Shown piece by piece: positions 51,305-60,409 of a stretch of DNA of 64,000 nt; position 1 is the first letter of the stretch, and the number at the start of each line of letters is the position of its first letter. The stretch comes from Terrabacter sp. 28 (GTDB lineage Bacteria > Actinomycetota > Actinomycetes > Actinomycetales > Dermatophilaceae): NCBI GenBank assembly GCA_000955875.1, contig JYOE01000011.1:1-64000 (forward strand). The letters run 5' to 3'. The notes below the pieces were generated by a model that was not told the DNA's origin, made no database searches, and saw only the letters and a list, made by a program, of their open reading frames with translations. The position numbers and the translations under genes are program-made.

Positions 51305-52501
51305 ATGGACACGTCGACGCGGCGACACGCGTGGCGGATCGACCCAAGGGTCACCGACGCGCTCGTCGCGCTCGCATTCTTCGTCCTGCTGGTCCTGTCG
51401 TTCGGTGCCTCCGTCCGCGCCGGGCAGCGCCCCGTCGACGTGGGCGCGTGGGTGCTCGGGGTGCTCCTGACGGCGCCGTACGCCGTTCACCGGCGGGCGC
51501 CGTGGCTGGCCCTCGCGGTGACCCTGGGCGCTCTGCTGGCCTTCTCGCTGCTGCACTACGCGCCCTACCCGGGGTTGAGTGCCTTCGCGCTCCTCTTCGG
51601 GCTCGCCCTGCACGGCCGGCGCCGTGACTCGCTCCTGGCCCTGGGCGCGACCGCCGGCGCGTTCTCGGTGGCGCTCGTGGCCCAGCCGGCCGGTGTCGTC
51701 GCCGTCAACGACGTCATCTCGACGATGCTCGCCACCGCGGTGGCCTGGCTGGCCGGTGACAACCTGCGCCAGCGACGGCTCCGGTGGGCGGCCATGGAGG
51801 ACAGGGCGCGGCTGCTCGAGCGCGAACGCGAGGACCGCGACCGTGCCGCGGTGGCCGCCGAGCGGCTCCGGATCGCCCGTGAGCTGCATGACGTCGTGGC
51901 CCACTCGATGTCGGTGATCGCCGTCCAGGCCGGGGTCGGGCGGCACGTCATCGAGACCGACGCGCAGGCGGCTCGCGATGCCCTCGGTGTCATCGAGTCG
52001 ACGAGCCGGGACACCCTGACCGAGATGCGACGGATGCTCGGGGTGCTGCGCGACGGGTCCGAGGCCGCGGCGACGCAGCCGATGCCCGGCCTCGCCGACA
52101 TCCCCGCGCTGGTGGCGGAGACCCGCCGAGCGGGGCTCGGGGTGATGGTGGACTCGACGGGCAGCGTGGCCGACCTGCCCGCGGGCCTCGACCTGGCGGC
52201 ATACCGGGTCGTGCAGGAATCGCTGACGAACGTCCTCAAGCACGGCGGCCCGGTGGCGCACCTGCGGGTCGCCTGCTCGCGGCATCAGGTCGACATCGAG
52301 GTCGCCGACGACGGCCGGCCGGAGGAACGCAGGACCACGGCTGTGGTGCGCCCCATCGGTGTCGAACCCGGGACGGGGCAGGGACTCGTCGGGATGCGGG
52401 AACAGGTCGAGCTCTACGGGGGCACCTTCGAAGCCGCCCCACGACCGGGCGGTGGCTTCCGTGTGCACGCCACCCTGCCGTATGCCGCGGGGTCGCCGTG
52501 A
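51305..52501 (+). CDS. Membrane sensor histidine kinase (NarL/DesK-type)
   Basis: A 398-residue kinase with about five N-terminal membrane helices (residues 20-150), a HisKA_3 dimerisation domain with the phospho-His in RELHDVVAHSMSVI, and a C-terminal HATPase (VVQESLTNVLKH, GQGLVGMREQVELYGG). It has no large extracellular domain, so it probably senses in the membrane, as intramembrane kinases associated with ABC exporters do. Its stop overlaps the regulator start (GTGA). Confidence 0.92.
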   Translation: MDTSTRRHAWRIDPRVTDALVALAFFVLLVLSFGASVRAGQRPVDVGAWVLGVLLTAPYAVHRRAPWLALAVTLGALLAFSLLHYAPYPGLSAFALLFGLALHGRRRDSLLALGATAGAFSVALVAQPAGVVAVNDVISTMLATAVAWLAGDNLRQRRLRWAAMEDRARLLEREREDRDRAAVAAERLRIARELHDVVAHSMSVIAVQAGVGRHVIETDAQAARDALGVIESTSRDTLTEMRRMLGVLRDGSEAAATQPMPGLADIPALVAETRRAGLGVMVDSTGSVADLPAGLDLAAYRVVQESLTNVLKHGGPVAHLRVACSRHQVDIEVADDGRPEERRTTAVVRPIGVEPGTGQGLVGMREQVELYGGTFEAAPRPGGGFRVHATLPYAAGSP

Positions 52502-53178
52502 GCGCGCCGGTGCGCGTCGTCGTGGTGGACGACCAGGCGCTCGTCCGAGGGGCGTTCCGCGTACTAGTCGACTCGGCGCCCGACCTCGAGGTCGTCGGCG
52601 AGGGCGAGAACGGCGCGGAGGCGGTGGCCCTGGTGCGCGACCTCGAGCCGGACGTCGTGCTCATGGACATCCGGATGCCGGTCATGGACGGGCTCGAGGC
52701 GACCGGCGCGATCGCCCGGCTCGGAGTCGGCACGCGCGTGCTCGTGCTGACCACCTTCGACCTCGACGAGTACGTCTTCGGGGCACTGCGCGCCGGCGCG
52801 AGCGGCTTCCTGCTCAAGGACACTCCTCCGGTCCAGCTGCTCGACGGCATCCGCGTCGTCGCCGGCGGGGACTCGCTGCTGGGCCCGAGCGTCACGCGCC
52901 AGCTGATCGAGGAGTTCGTGCGGCGGGAGCCGGCCGGTGCGGGTGGCCGTCCGGAGCCGCCGGCGTCGCTCGACGTGCTCACAGATCGCGAGAGGGAGGT
53001 GCTGGTGCTCGTCGCGCGGGGGCTCTCGAACCACGAGATCGGCGCGGAGCTGTTCGTCACCCCGGCGACGGCCAAGACCCACGTCAGCCGGCTCCTGATG
53101 AAGCTGGGGGCCCGCGACCGGACCCAGCTCGTGGTGCTGGCGTACGAGAGCGGCCTCGTCGAACCGCAGGCTCCCTGA
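52498..53178 (+). CDS. LuxR/NarL-type response regulator
   Basis: A 226-residue regulator. Receiver: acidic pair VVDDQ, phospho-Asp in VLMDIRMPVMDG (about 58) and Lys in GFLLKDTP. The C-terminal HTH is of LuxR type: LTDREREVLVLVARGLSNHEI followed by AKTHVSRLLMKLGARDRTQLV. GTG 52498 is coupled to the kinase. The divergent ABC exporter is its likely target. Confidence 0.93.
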   Translation: MSAPVRVVVVDDQALVRGAFRVLVDSAPDLEVVGEGENGAEAVALVRDLEPDVVLMDIRMPVMDGLEATGAIARLGVGTRVLVLTTFDLDEYVFGALRAGASGFLLKDTPPVQLLDGIRVVAGGDSLLGPSVTRQLIEEFVRREPAGAGGRPEPPASLDVLTDREREVLVLVARGLSNHEIGAELFVTPATAKTHVSRLLMKLGARDRTQLVVLAYESGLVEPQAP

Positions 53179-53247
53179 GCGAGTCTCGTCGAGCACAGTG
53201 CGGTGGCAGGCGGCCCGGCAGGGTGTCAGATGGAGTCGGGAGGAGCC

Positions 53248-54153
53248 ATGGGCAGACGAGTCGAGCGAGGGCTCCTGGGGGCATGCGCCGCCGTCGTGCT
53301 GGTGCTCGGGGCGTGCCAGGGCGGGCGCTCGCCGGAGCTCCCCGGGGCGACGTCGACCTCCCCTCCGCAGGCCACGGCGACCACGAGCACGCCGCCCACG
53401 AGCACTGTCCCGCCATCCACCGGCCCGACCAGCCCAACTCGACGCCCGACGTCGAGCGCCCCCCGGCCCACGCCCACCGACACCGCGGGCAGCTGCCCGA
53501 CCCGCATCCCCGCACGGCTGCTCGGTCGCGACCTCACGACTCTCGGAACCCCACGCAAGGAGGTGGCGCTGACGTTCGACGGCGGCAGCGGCAACGAGGC
53601 CGTCGCCTCGATCCTGCGCACGCTGGCCACGGAGCACGTCCCCGCGAGCTTCTTCCTCACCGGCGAGTTCGTGACTGCCTTCCCGGCGAGCGCCAGAGCC
53701 ATCGCGGCTCGTCACCAGGTCGGGAACCACACCGACCGGCACCCTGACCTGACCACGTTGACGTCGTCGGCGATTCGCGCCGAGATCCGCACAGCAGCGG
53801 CCCGCATCAAGGGCGTGACGGGTCGCGACCCCCATCCATGGTTCCGCTTCCCCTTCGGCGCCGTGGACGCGCGCACCATCTCGGTCGTCAACGAGGAGTG
53901 CTACGTCCCGTTCCGGTGGACGGTCGACACGCTCGGGTGGAAGGGCACGTCGGGCGGACAGACCCGGTCCTCGGTCATCGCACGAGTGACACGTGCCGCC
54001 CGGCCCGGCGAGATCGTCCTCATGCACCTCGGAGCACACCCCACGGACCACTCCACGCTCGATGCCGACGCCCTCCCACAGGTCATCGCCGAGCTGAGGT
54101 CTCGCGGATACTCGTTCGTCGCTCTCTCCACCGTGATCGGCCCAGCGCCCTAG
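53248..54153 (+). CDS. Polysaccharide deacetylase (NodB-type) lipoprotein
   Basis: A 301-residue exported lipoprotein (lipobox LGAC) with a Thr/Pro/Ser-rich linker to about residue 90, then a NodB-homology carbohydrate esterase 4 domain. Motifs: LTFDGG with the metal/base Asp, HTDRH as the zinc-binding H-x3-H, and RFPFGAVD with the catalytic Arg. It probably deacetylates peptidoglycan or another surface glycan. GGAGGAG sits directly before ATG 53248. It follows the response regulator by 69 bp on the same strand but is not obviously part of that operon. Confidence 0.9.
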   Translation: MGRRVERGLLGACAAVVLVLGACQGGRSPELPGATSTSPPQATATTSTPPTSTVPPSTGPTSPTRRPTSSAPRPTPTDTAGSCPTRIPARLLGRDLTTLGTPRKEVALTFDGGSGNEAVASILRTLATEHVPASFFLTGEFVTAFPASARAIAARHQVGNHTDRHPDLTTLTSSAIRAEIRTAAARIKGVTGRDPHPWFRFPFGAVDARTISVVNEECYVPFRWTVDTLGWKGTSGGQTRSSVIARVTRAARPGEIVLMHLGAHPTDHSTLDADALPQVIAELRSRGYSFVALSTVIGPAP

Positions 54154-54316
54154 CCCCAACGCACACGCGCCCGCGCCTCGCCCAGGCCCACCGGGCCCCG
54201 GGTGAGCTCGCACAGTGCTGGGCACCCACAACCTGGCGCGACGGCCCGGATGCCCACGCTCGCCGACGGCCAGTGAGTGGAAACCGAGCCACGAACCGCG
54301 AACATCCCGGACGCCG

Positions 54317-54350
54317 AAACGGCCCGACCCCCAGAGGGGTCGGGCCGTTT
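54317..54350. terminator. nrdJ terminator hairpin
   Basis: Perfect 15-bp arms (AAACGGCCCGACCCC / GGGGTCGGGCCGTTT) with a CAGA loop, nine bases beyond the nrdJ stop. On the minus strand the 3' arm ends in GTTT, giving a short U-run. It also faces the convergent deacetylase gene. Confidence 0.85.
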
Positions 54351-54359
54351 CCAGTCCGA

Positions 54360-57293
54360 TCAGCTGCAGCCGCTGGTGCTTCCGCAGCCCTCGCAGACGT
54401 AGCAGGAGCCGGCGGGACGCATCTTGGTGCCGCAGGTCATGCAGATCGGCGCGTCGGCCGTGATGCCGCCGAACTTCTCGAGCAGCTCCGCCGAGGAGTG
54501 GACGTCACCCGAGGCCTCGCGGGCAGAGGCAGCGCCGGCACCGAACTTCACCTCGACGGGCGCGGCCTTCTCGACCTTGGGCTCCGGCTTCGCGGCCGGG
54601 GACTCCTTCCGGGCGACCGGCGTCGACTGCTGGAGCGTCTCGAGCTCCTCGGCCAGCTCGTCGTCGTCCTCGTCGTCGCTCGCCTCGATGGCCTCGTACG
54701 AACCGGTCTCGACCTGGCGAGCCCGCTCCTCGGCGGTGTGGATGCCCATGAACGAGCGAGTGTCGAAGTCGAGGTAGTCGAGCGCCAGACGACGGAAGAC
54801 GTAGTCCATGAGCGACTGGGCCATGCGCACGTCGGGGTCGTCGGTCATGCCGGCAGGCTCGAAGCGCAGGTTGGTGAACTTCTCGACGTACGTCTCGAGC
54901 GGGACGCCGTACTGCAGGCCCACCGAGACGGCGATCGAGAAGGCGTCCATGACGCCGGCGAGCGTCGAGCCCTGCTTGCCGAACTTGAGGAAGATCTCGC
55001 CGAGCTCGTTGTTCTCGTAGGTGCCGGCGGTGAGGTAGCCCTCGGCGCCACCCACGGCGAACGACGTCGTCTGCGACGAGCGACGCTTCGGCAGGCGACG
55101 ACGCACGGGGCGGTACTCGATGACCTTTTCGACCTTGACCTCGCTGGCGGCAGCAGCCTTGTCGGCGGCCGCGTCCTTGGCGGTGGAACCACCGTCGGAG
55201 AGCGGCTGGCCGACCTTGCAGTTGTCGCGGTAGACGGCGAGCGCCTTGATGCCGAGCTTCCAGCCCTGCATGTAGACGTCCTGGATCTCCTCGACCGTGG
55301 CGGTCTCGGGCAGGTTGACCGTCTTCGAGATGGCGCCGGAGAGGAACGGCTGCGTCGCGGCCATCATGCGCACGTGGCCCATCGGGGAGATGGCGCGCTG
55401 GCCCATCGCGGTGTCGAAGACCTCGTAGTGCTCCGGCTTGAGGCCGGGGGCGTCGACGACGTGACCCTTGTCGGCGATGTACTCGACGATGGCCTCGATC
55501 GACTCCTGCTGGTAGCCGAGCTTCTTGAGGGCCCGCGGGATCGTCAGGTTGACGATCTGCATCGAGCCGCCACCGACGAGCTTCTTGAACTTCACGAGCG
55601 AGAAGTCGGGCTCGATGCCGGTCGTGTCGCAGTCCATCATGAAGCCGATGGTGCCGGTGGGTGCGAGCACCGACGCCTGGGCGTTGCGGTAGCCGTGCTT
55701 CTCACCGAGCTTGACGACGTCGTCCCACGCCTTCGTCGCGAGCTTGTGGACGTCGGAGTCCATCGCGTCGAGCGTCTTGATGTTGTCGTTGGCAGCCTGG
55801 TGCTTGCGCATGACCCGCTTGTGCGCGTCGGCGTTGCGGGCGTAGCCGGCGTAGGCGCCGACGACGGAGGCCATCTCGGCGGAGCGCTTGTAGGCGGCAC
55901 CCGTGAGCAGCGAGGTGATCGCAGCGGCGAGCGATCGCCCACCCTCGGAGTCGTAGCCGTGGCCGGTGGCCATGAGCAGCGCGCCGAGGTTGGCGTAGCC
56001 GATGCCGAGCTGGCGGTAGTTGCGCGTCGTCTCGCCGATCGGCTCGGTCGGGAAGTCCGCGAAGCAGATCGAGATGTCCATCGCGGTGATGACGAGCTCG
56101 GCGACCTTCTGGAAGGTCACACCGTCGAACGTGTCGTCGTCACGGAGGAACTTCAGCAGGTTGAGCGAGGCGAGGTTGCACGAGCTGTTGTCGAGCGACA
56201 TGTACTCCGAGCACGGGTTGGAGGCCGTGATGCGACCCGTCTCGGGGTTGGTGTGCCACGCGTTGATCGTGTCGTCGTACTGGATGCCGGGGTCGGCGCA
56301 CTCCCACGCCGCCTTGGCGATCTTGCCGAAGAGTTCGCGCGCGTCGACCTCCTCGATGACCGAGCCGTCGAGCCGGGAGCGCAGGCCGAAGTTCGTGCCG
56401 TCCTCGACGGCCTTCATGAACTCGTCGTTGACGCGGACCGAGTTGTTGGCGTTCTGGTACTGGACGGAGACGATGTCCTTGCCGCCGAGGTCCATGTCGA
56501 AGCCGGCGTCACGCAGCGCGCGGATCTTGTCCTCCTCGCGCGCCTTCGTCTCGACGAACTCCTCGATGTCGGGGTGGTCGACGTCGAGCACGACCATCTT
56601 GGCCGCGCGACGCGTGGCGCCACCCGACTTGATGGTGCCGGCGGACGCATCGGCACCGCGCATGAACGAGACCGGACCGGAGGCCGTGCCGCCGGAGGAG
56701 AGCAGCTCCTTGGAGGAGCGGATGCGCGAGAGGTTCAGGCCGGCACCGGAGCCGCCCTGGAAGATCTTGCCCTCCTCCTTGTACCAGTTGAGGATCGAGT
56801 CCATCGAGTCGTCGACGGCCAGGATGAAGCAGGCGGAGACCTGCTGCGGGCTCTTCGTACCGACGTTGAACCAGACCGGCGAGTTGAACGAGAACACCTG
56901 GTGCAGCAGCGCGTACGTGAGCTCGTGCTCGAAGATCTCGGCGTCGGCCGCCGAGGAGAAGTAGCCGTTGCTCTTGCCCGCCGCGACGTAGGTCAGCACG
57001 ACGCGGTCGATGAGCTGCTTGAGCGAGACCTCGCGCGCGGCCGTGCCGACGGCACCGCGGAAGTACTTCGTCGTGACGATGGTGCTCGCGTTGACCGACC
57101 AGAAGTCGGGGAACTCGACCCCGCGCTGCTCGAAGATCGTCTCGCCGGTCTTCCAGTTCTGCTGGACGACGTCACGCTTCTCCCACGTCACCTCGTCGTA
57201 CGGGTGCACGCCGGGCGTGGTGTAGATGCGCTCGATCTTGACGCCCTTGGCGCTTGCCTTGGAGCGTGAGCTGCGGTTACCGATCTCCGTCAT
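54360..57293 (-). CDS. nrdJ: Vitamin B12-dependent ribonucleotide reductase
   Basis: A 977-residue class II ribonucleotide reductase, reducing ribonucleotides with adenosylcobalamin. Features: N-terminal GVEFPDFWSVNASTIVT, the active-site cysteine region NPCSEYMSLDNSSCNLASLN, and a C-terminal zinc-ribbon-like tail CMTCGTKM ... CYVCEGCG. No intein is present. Start ATG 57293 follows GGGAGG. nrdR ends 90 bp upstream and the two are probably cotranscribed under NrdR control. Class II enzymes work with or without oxygen. Confidence 0.95.
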   Translation of the reverse strand: MTEIGNRSSRSKASAKGVKIERIYTTPGVHPYDEVTWEKRDVVQQNWKTGETIFEQRGVEFPDFWSVNASTIVTTKYFRGAVGTAAREVSLKQLIDRVVLTYVAAGKSNGYFSSAADAEIFEHELTYALLHQVFSFNSPVWFNVGTKSPQQVSACFILAVDDSMDSILNWYKEEGKIFQGGSGAGLNLSRIRSSKELLSSGGTASGPVSFMRGADASAGTIKSGGATRRAAKMVVLDVDHPDIEEFVETKAREEDKIRALRDAGFDMDLGGKDIVSVQYQNANNSVRVNDEFMKAVEDGTNFGLRSRLDGSVIEEVDARELFGKIAKAAWECADPGIQYDDTINAWHTNPETGRITASNPCSEYMSLDNSSCNLASLNLLKFLRDDDTFDGVTFQKVAELVITAMDISICFADFPTEPIGETTRNYRQLGIGYANLGALLMATGHGYDSEGGRSLAAAITSLLTGAAYKRSAEMASVVGAYAGYARNADAHKRVMRKHQAANDNIKTLDAMDSDVHKLATKAWDDVVKLGEKHGYRNAQASVLAPTGTIGFMMDCDTTGIEPDFSLVKFKKLVGGGSMQIVNLTIPRALKKLGYQQESIEAIVEYIADKGHVVDAPGLKPEHYEVFDTAMGQRAISPMGHVRMMAATQPFLSGAISKTVNLPETATVEEIQDVYMQGWKLGIKALAVYRDNCKVGQPLSDGGSTAKDAAADKAAAASEVKVEKVIEYRPVRRRLPKRRSSQTTSFAVGGAEGYLTAGTYENNELGEIFLKFGKQGSTLAGVMDAFSIAVSVGLQYGVPLETYVEKFTNLRFEPAGMTDDPDVRMAQSLMDYVFRRLALDYLDFDTRSFMGIHTAEERARQVETGSYEAIEASDDEDDDELAEELETLQQSTPVARKESPAAKPEPKVEKAAPVEVKFGAGAASAREASGDVHSSAELLEKFGGITADAPICMTCGTKMRPAGSCYVCEGCGSTSGCS

Positions 57294-57383
57294 TTCGTGC
57301 GGCCTCCCTGACCGATGTGCTTCTGGTTTGAGTCTTGCTGGTGGCACCGACAGTGGCCGGCGCCAGGTGTTCGTGGAGGGTGG

Positions 57384-57881
57384 TTACCGCTGGGCGTCGA
57401 GCTGTGAGGGAGCACCGGGCTCCTCCCCCAGCGCGTCGCGCTCGGCCCGAAGGAGCGCGATTGCTCCCTCGAAGTCCTCGAGGCTCTCCCACGCCTGGTA
57501 GACGCTGGCGAACCTGAGGTATGCGACCTCGTCGAGCTCGCGGAGCGGCTCGAGGACGGCCATGCCGACCTCGTGCGCCTCGATCTCGGCGTTTCCCTGC
57601 GACCGGATCGCCTCCTCGACCTTCTGGGCGAGGAGGGCCAGGTCGTCCTCACTGACGGGCCGACCCTGGCACGACTTGCGCACGCCGGAGAGCACCTTGG
57701 CCCGGCTGAACGGCTCGGAGGCCCCCGACCGCTTGATCACGTTGAGGCTCGAGGTCTCGAGCGTCGTGAAGCGGCGGTTGCACTGGGGGCACTGACGCCG
57801 GCGTCGGATGCAGGCGCCGTCGTCGGTGGTGCGCGAGTCGATGACCCGCGAGTCGGTGTGGCGGCAGAACGGGCAGTGCAC
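57384..57881 (-). CDS. nrdR: Transcriptional repressor NrdR
   Basis: A 165-residue repressor of ribonucleotide reductase genes. The N-terminal zinc ribbon is [15 protein letters not shown] ... [14 protein letters not shown], followed by the ATP-cone domain ([24 protein letters not shown]). It senses ATP/dATP and binds paired NrdR boxes. Start is MHCPFCRH at 57881. Two boxes spaced 32 bp lie about 170-215 bp upstream, so it autoregulates with nrdJ. Confidence 0.95.
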   Translation of the reverse strand: MHCPFCRHTDSRVIDSRTTDDGACIRRRRQCPQCNRRFTTLETSSLNVIKRSGASEPFSRAKVLSGVRKSCQGRPVSEDDLALLAQKVEEAIRSQGNAEIEAHEVGMAVLEPLRELDEVAYLRFASVYQAWESLEDFEGAIALLRAERDALGEEPGAPSQLDAQR

Positions 57882-58053
57882 GTCTGGTCACCTTCCCTTC
57901 CCCGAGACCCGGTCGTTCAGCGTGGCGGCCATCCCGTATGCCGTCCGCGACGGTCCCGAGAGCCGCCCGGTGTTCGTGGGACCGGGCGAGGCTGGGGACG
58001 GGGCTGGGGACGACGTGGGGATGACCTGTGGGTAACCCCCGTCTGACTGGGGA

Positions 58054-58095
58054 CTACATGTGGACGTCTTACATCTGTGTAACTACTAGATGTAG
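58054..58095 (-). promoter_or_regulatory. Paired NrdR boxes upstream of nrdR-nrdJ
   Basis: The NrdR box core is CWATATATWG. On the minus strand box 1 is CTACATCTAG (plus 58086-58095) and box 2 CCACATGTAG (plus 58054-58063); their centres are 32 bp apart, about three helical turns, as in other NrdR-regulated promoters. A perfect dyad TTACA-N4-TGTAA lies between them at 58069-58082. The promoter presumably overlaps this A+T-richer stretch. The remaining 170 bp up to nrdR hold no gene. Confidence 0.75.
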
Positions 58096-58230
58096 GGGTA
58101 ACTGTAGGCATGCTGTGACCCCGATCGCAAGCGAATCGAGAACCTCCGGCGCGCCGCGTCGCTGACCTGCACAAACGTCACAGGAGCCCCACACGTCCCG
58201 GCGTGTCGGACCTCGCGCCCGGGCCGTCGA

Positions 58231-58248
58231 ACCCCAACATCTTGGGGT
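58231..58248. promoter_or_regulatory. Single NrdR-like dyad
   Basis: ACCCCAA-CATC-TTGGGGT is a perfect 18-bp dyad whose core CAACATCTTG fits the NrdR box pattern with C at variable positions. It stands about 145 bp upstream of box 1, beyond the 3' end of the MFS gene, so its target is unclear. It may be a weak terminator instead. Confidence 0.4.
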
Positions 58249-58314
58249 GAGGCAGCGGTGCGAGTCCCCCATCTTCACATCCGGCAGAGCCCCCTGCAGG
58301 GCCTGCCAGCGTGT

Positions 58315-58339
58315 GCCCGCCGCCTCCGTGGCGGCGGGC
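58315..58339 (-). terminator. Terminator after MFS exporter gene
   Basis: Perfect 10-bp GC-only arms (GCCCGCCGCC / GGCGGCGGGC) with a TCCGT loop, 21 bp past the stop of the minus-strand MFS gene. Confidence 0.65.
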
Positions 58340-58359
58340 CGCCTCGGTCGTCGCGACGC

Positions 58360-59637
58360 TCAGGTCAGGCGGCCGATCGCGGGCCGCGTCGCGAACCAGA
58401 GGCAGAGCAGCGCCATGGCACCACCGAAGGCGGCAGCCGCCGTGAGCACCGAGGTCACGGCTGCGAGCGCCCCGAAGGCCGGGAGGGCCACGGGCACGAG
58501 GGCCATGTCGCCGAGGCTCGAGACGGCCGACACGCGCCCTAGGTGGCTCGGCGCCACCGTCCGCTGGAAGACCCCCGACAGCCACACGGACGCCGTGCCG
58601 GCGAGAACGCCGACGGTCGCCATGGCGCCGAGCAGCGCCGCCCGCGAGTCGAGACCGGTCGCGGCGAGCGCCAGCCCCTGGACGACGAGCCCGAGGAAAC
58701 CAGCACGAGCCGGGCGGGCGACCTTCCAACGGATCGCGGCGAGGCTCCCGACGATCGCGCCCGTCGCGAAAGCGCCCTCCGCGAGACCGAGCCACGTCGA
58801 GCCCCAGCCCGAGGCCGAGACGCGCAGCGCGATGCCGAGTGCGATGACGGGACTGACGAAGACGTTGAGGGAGCTGAGGCCCAGCACCAGCAGCCGGGCG
58901 GACTCGTCAGCACGCAGGTAGGACGCGCCGTCGCGCAGGCCGGCCGACCACGAGACGCGCGGCGCCCGCGGCAGCCGGTAGCGCGGTCGCACCCCGAACC
59001 AGAGGACCGCCGCGACGACGAGGAAGGTCACGGCGTCCAGCGCCATGGCTCCGGGCGCTCCCAGCCACGCGACGACCACACCGCCGGCCGGTGCGCCGAT
59101 CAGCCTGGCGACGCGGTTGCAGATCTGGTTCCACCCGCTGACGGTGGCGAGGTCCTGGGTGCGCACGAGCTGGCGAGCGAGGGTGGCGCCGGCGGGGATC
59201 GTCAGTCCCATGGCCACGCCGAGCAGCACACCCAGCGTGACGAGCAGTGCGGCTCCCCGCGCCCCGGCGACCCAGGCGATCGCGCCCGTGAGGAGGACGA
59301 CCGCTTGCAGCACCCGACCCGTCACCAGTACGCGCCGGGTGTCGAAGCGGTCCGCGATGACCCCTCCGGCGAGGACGAGCACCGCCTGGGGCAGGGTCTC
59401 AGCCCCGAGGACGACCCCGGCGAGACCCGGCGACAGCGTCTGGGCAGCAGTCCACGCGAGCGCCACGACCCACATGGCGTCGCCGAACCACGACAGGGTG
59501 ACAGCGGCGACCCAGCCCTGGACCATCCGGTCCCGGGTCACGTCAGGTGGCGCCTCGCCGATGAGCTCGGGCGCCTCCGCCAGCTCGGGCGGGGTCGGCA
59601 CCGCCCGAGCTGACGTGGGTGCCTCGGCCCGGCTCAT
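58360..59637 (-). CDS. MFS transporter (drug-exporter-like)
   Basis: A 425-residue major facilitator protein with about 12 helices, starting after a polar 35-residue N-terminus. The motif GGVIADRFDTRRVLVTGRVLQ between helices 2 and 3 and VRTQDLATVSGWNQICNRVARLIGAPAGG fit the enterobactin/macrolide-exporter-like MFS_3 group. Its ATG overlaps the stop of the ArsR-type regulator, so they form one unit. It probably exports an antibiotic or metabolite sensed by that regulator. Confidence 0.88.
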   Translation of the reverse strand: MSRAEAPTSARAVPTPPELAEAPELIGEAPPDVTRDRMVQGWVAAVTLSWFGDAMWVVALAWTAAQTLSPGLAGVVLGAETLPQAVLVLAGGVIADRFDTRRVLVTGRVLQAVVLLTGAIAWVAGARGAALLVTLGVLLGVAMGLTIPAGATLARQLVRTQDLATVSGWNQICNRVARLIGAPAGGVVVAWLGAPGAMALDAVTFLVVAAVLWFGVRPRYRLPRAPRVSWSAGLRDGASYLRADESARLLVLGLSSLNVFVSPVIALGIALRVSASGWGSTWLGLAEGAFATGAIVGSLAAIRWKVARPARAGFLGLVVQGLALAATGLDSRAALLGAMATVGVLAGTASVWLSGVFQRTVAPSHLGRVSAVSSLGDMALVPVALPAFGALAAVTSVLTAAAAFGGAMALLCLWFATRPAIGRLT

Positions 59638-60293
59638 CGCCCGACCGGCCGGCTCGGGAAGACGCGAGCCGAGGCGCGCACCGGCACTCGGTCGAGGTGC
59701 GGGCGCTGCAGCGCATCGGCCCGGCACGCAGCGCTCCACTCGACGATCACGTCGGTCAGCCGCTGCGACAGCTCGCGCATCTGGTCGAGGGTCGCCGGCA
59801 CGAAGGTGTCGGTGGCGACGGCCGCGCGGCGCACCTCCTCGTCCACGTGCTGGCCTTCGACGAGCCACTCCTGCACGGCCCGCACGTGGTGGCGGAAGTT
59901 CTCGGCCTCGGCCGTCGCCGCCACGCGTCGCGCCACGGTGCCGTCGGCGAAGTCGACCGCGTCCCAGGTCAGGTCGCGGGCCCGGATGCGCCACCAGCTC
60001 TCGCGCGAGTCGCGGGCGAGCTCGGGCGCCGGCTCGACGAAGCCGTAGCGGTGCAGCACACCGAGGTGGTGGCTGACGGACCCGGCCGCAAGCCCGGTGG
60101 CCCCGCTGAGGCGGCCGACGCTCGCCGGGCCGTCGGCAGAGAGGAGCTCGCAGATCCAGCGGCGTGTCGGGTGGTGGAAGGCGGTGAGCGCGTCGAGCAG
60201 CGCAGACCCCGACTCGCTGCCCTTCACGGCGACGTCGGCCGGGCTGGTGGCGAGGTGACGTTCGGCGGCGGTGAGTCGAGGCACGAGTGCCAC
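59634..60293 (-). CDS. ArsR/helix-turn-helix family regulator
   Basis: A protein of about 219 residues with a winged-helix DNA-binding domain (FHHPTRRWICELLSADGPASVGRLSGATGLAAGSVSHHLGVLHRYGF in two parts) and a long C-terminal helical region (DAVDFADGTVARRVAATAEAENFRHH onward), typical of larger ArsR/PadR-like regulators of efflux genes. GTG 60293 is chosen; the frame can extend to TTG 60320, but that codon lies within a promoter dyad. Coupled to the MFS exporter by ATGA. Confidence 0.83.
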   Translation of the reverse strand: MALVPRLTAAERHLATSPADVAVKGSESGSALLDALTAFHHPTRRWICELLSADGPASVGRLSGATGLAAGSVSHHLGVLHRYGFVEPAPELARDSRESWWRIRARDLTWDAVDFADGTVARRVAATAEAENFRHHVRAVQEWLVEGQHVDEEVRRAAVATDTFVPATLDQMRELSQRLTDVIVEWSAACRADALQRPHLDRVPVRASARVFPSRPVGR

Positions 60294-60316
60294 CCTCGAC
60301 GGCGGGCGAGACTTTG

Positions 60317-60330
60317 ACAAGGGCTCTTGT
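60317..60330 (-). promoter_or_regulatory. Dyad overlapping the ArsR-type gene promoter
   Basis: ACAAG-GGCT-CTTGT is a perfect dyad adjoining a minus-strand TTATAC that could be a -10 element (60334-60329). A repressor here would cover the transcription start, which fits autoregulation. It lies in the 116-bp divergent gap to the GAF kinase gene. Confidence 0.5.
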
Positions 60331-60409
60331 ATAACTCGCCGTCACGCAACCGACGACACGGGGCGAGAACCGCTTGCCGCGCTCTCGAACTCGATGCAGT
60401 CTTCGTATC

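Noticed and set aside
57294-58230. Cobalamin riboswitch controlling nrdJ
   Set aside because: No B12-box-like sequence or extended conserved structure seen; nrdR boxes account for regulation.
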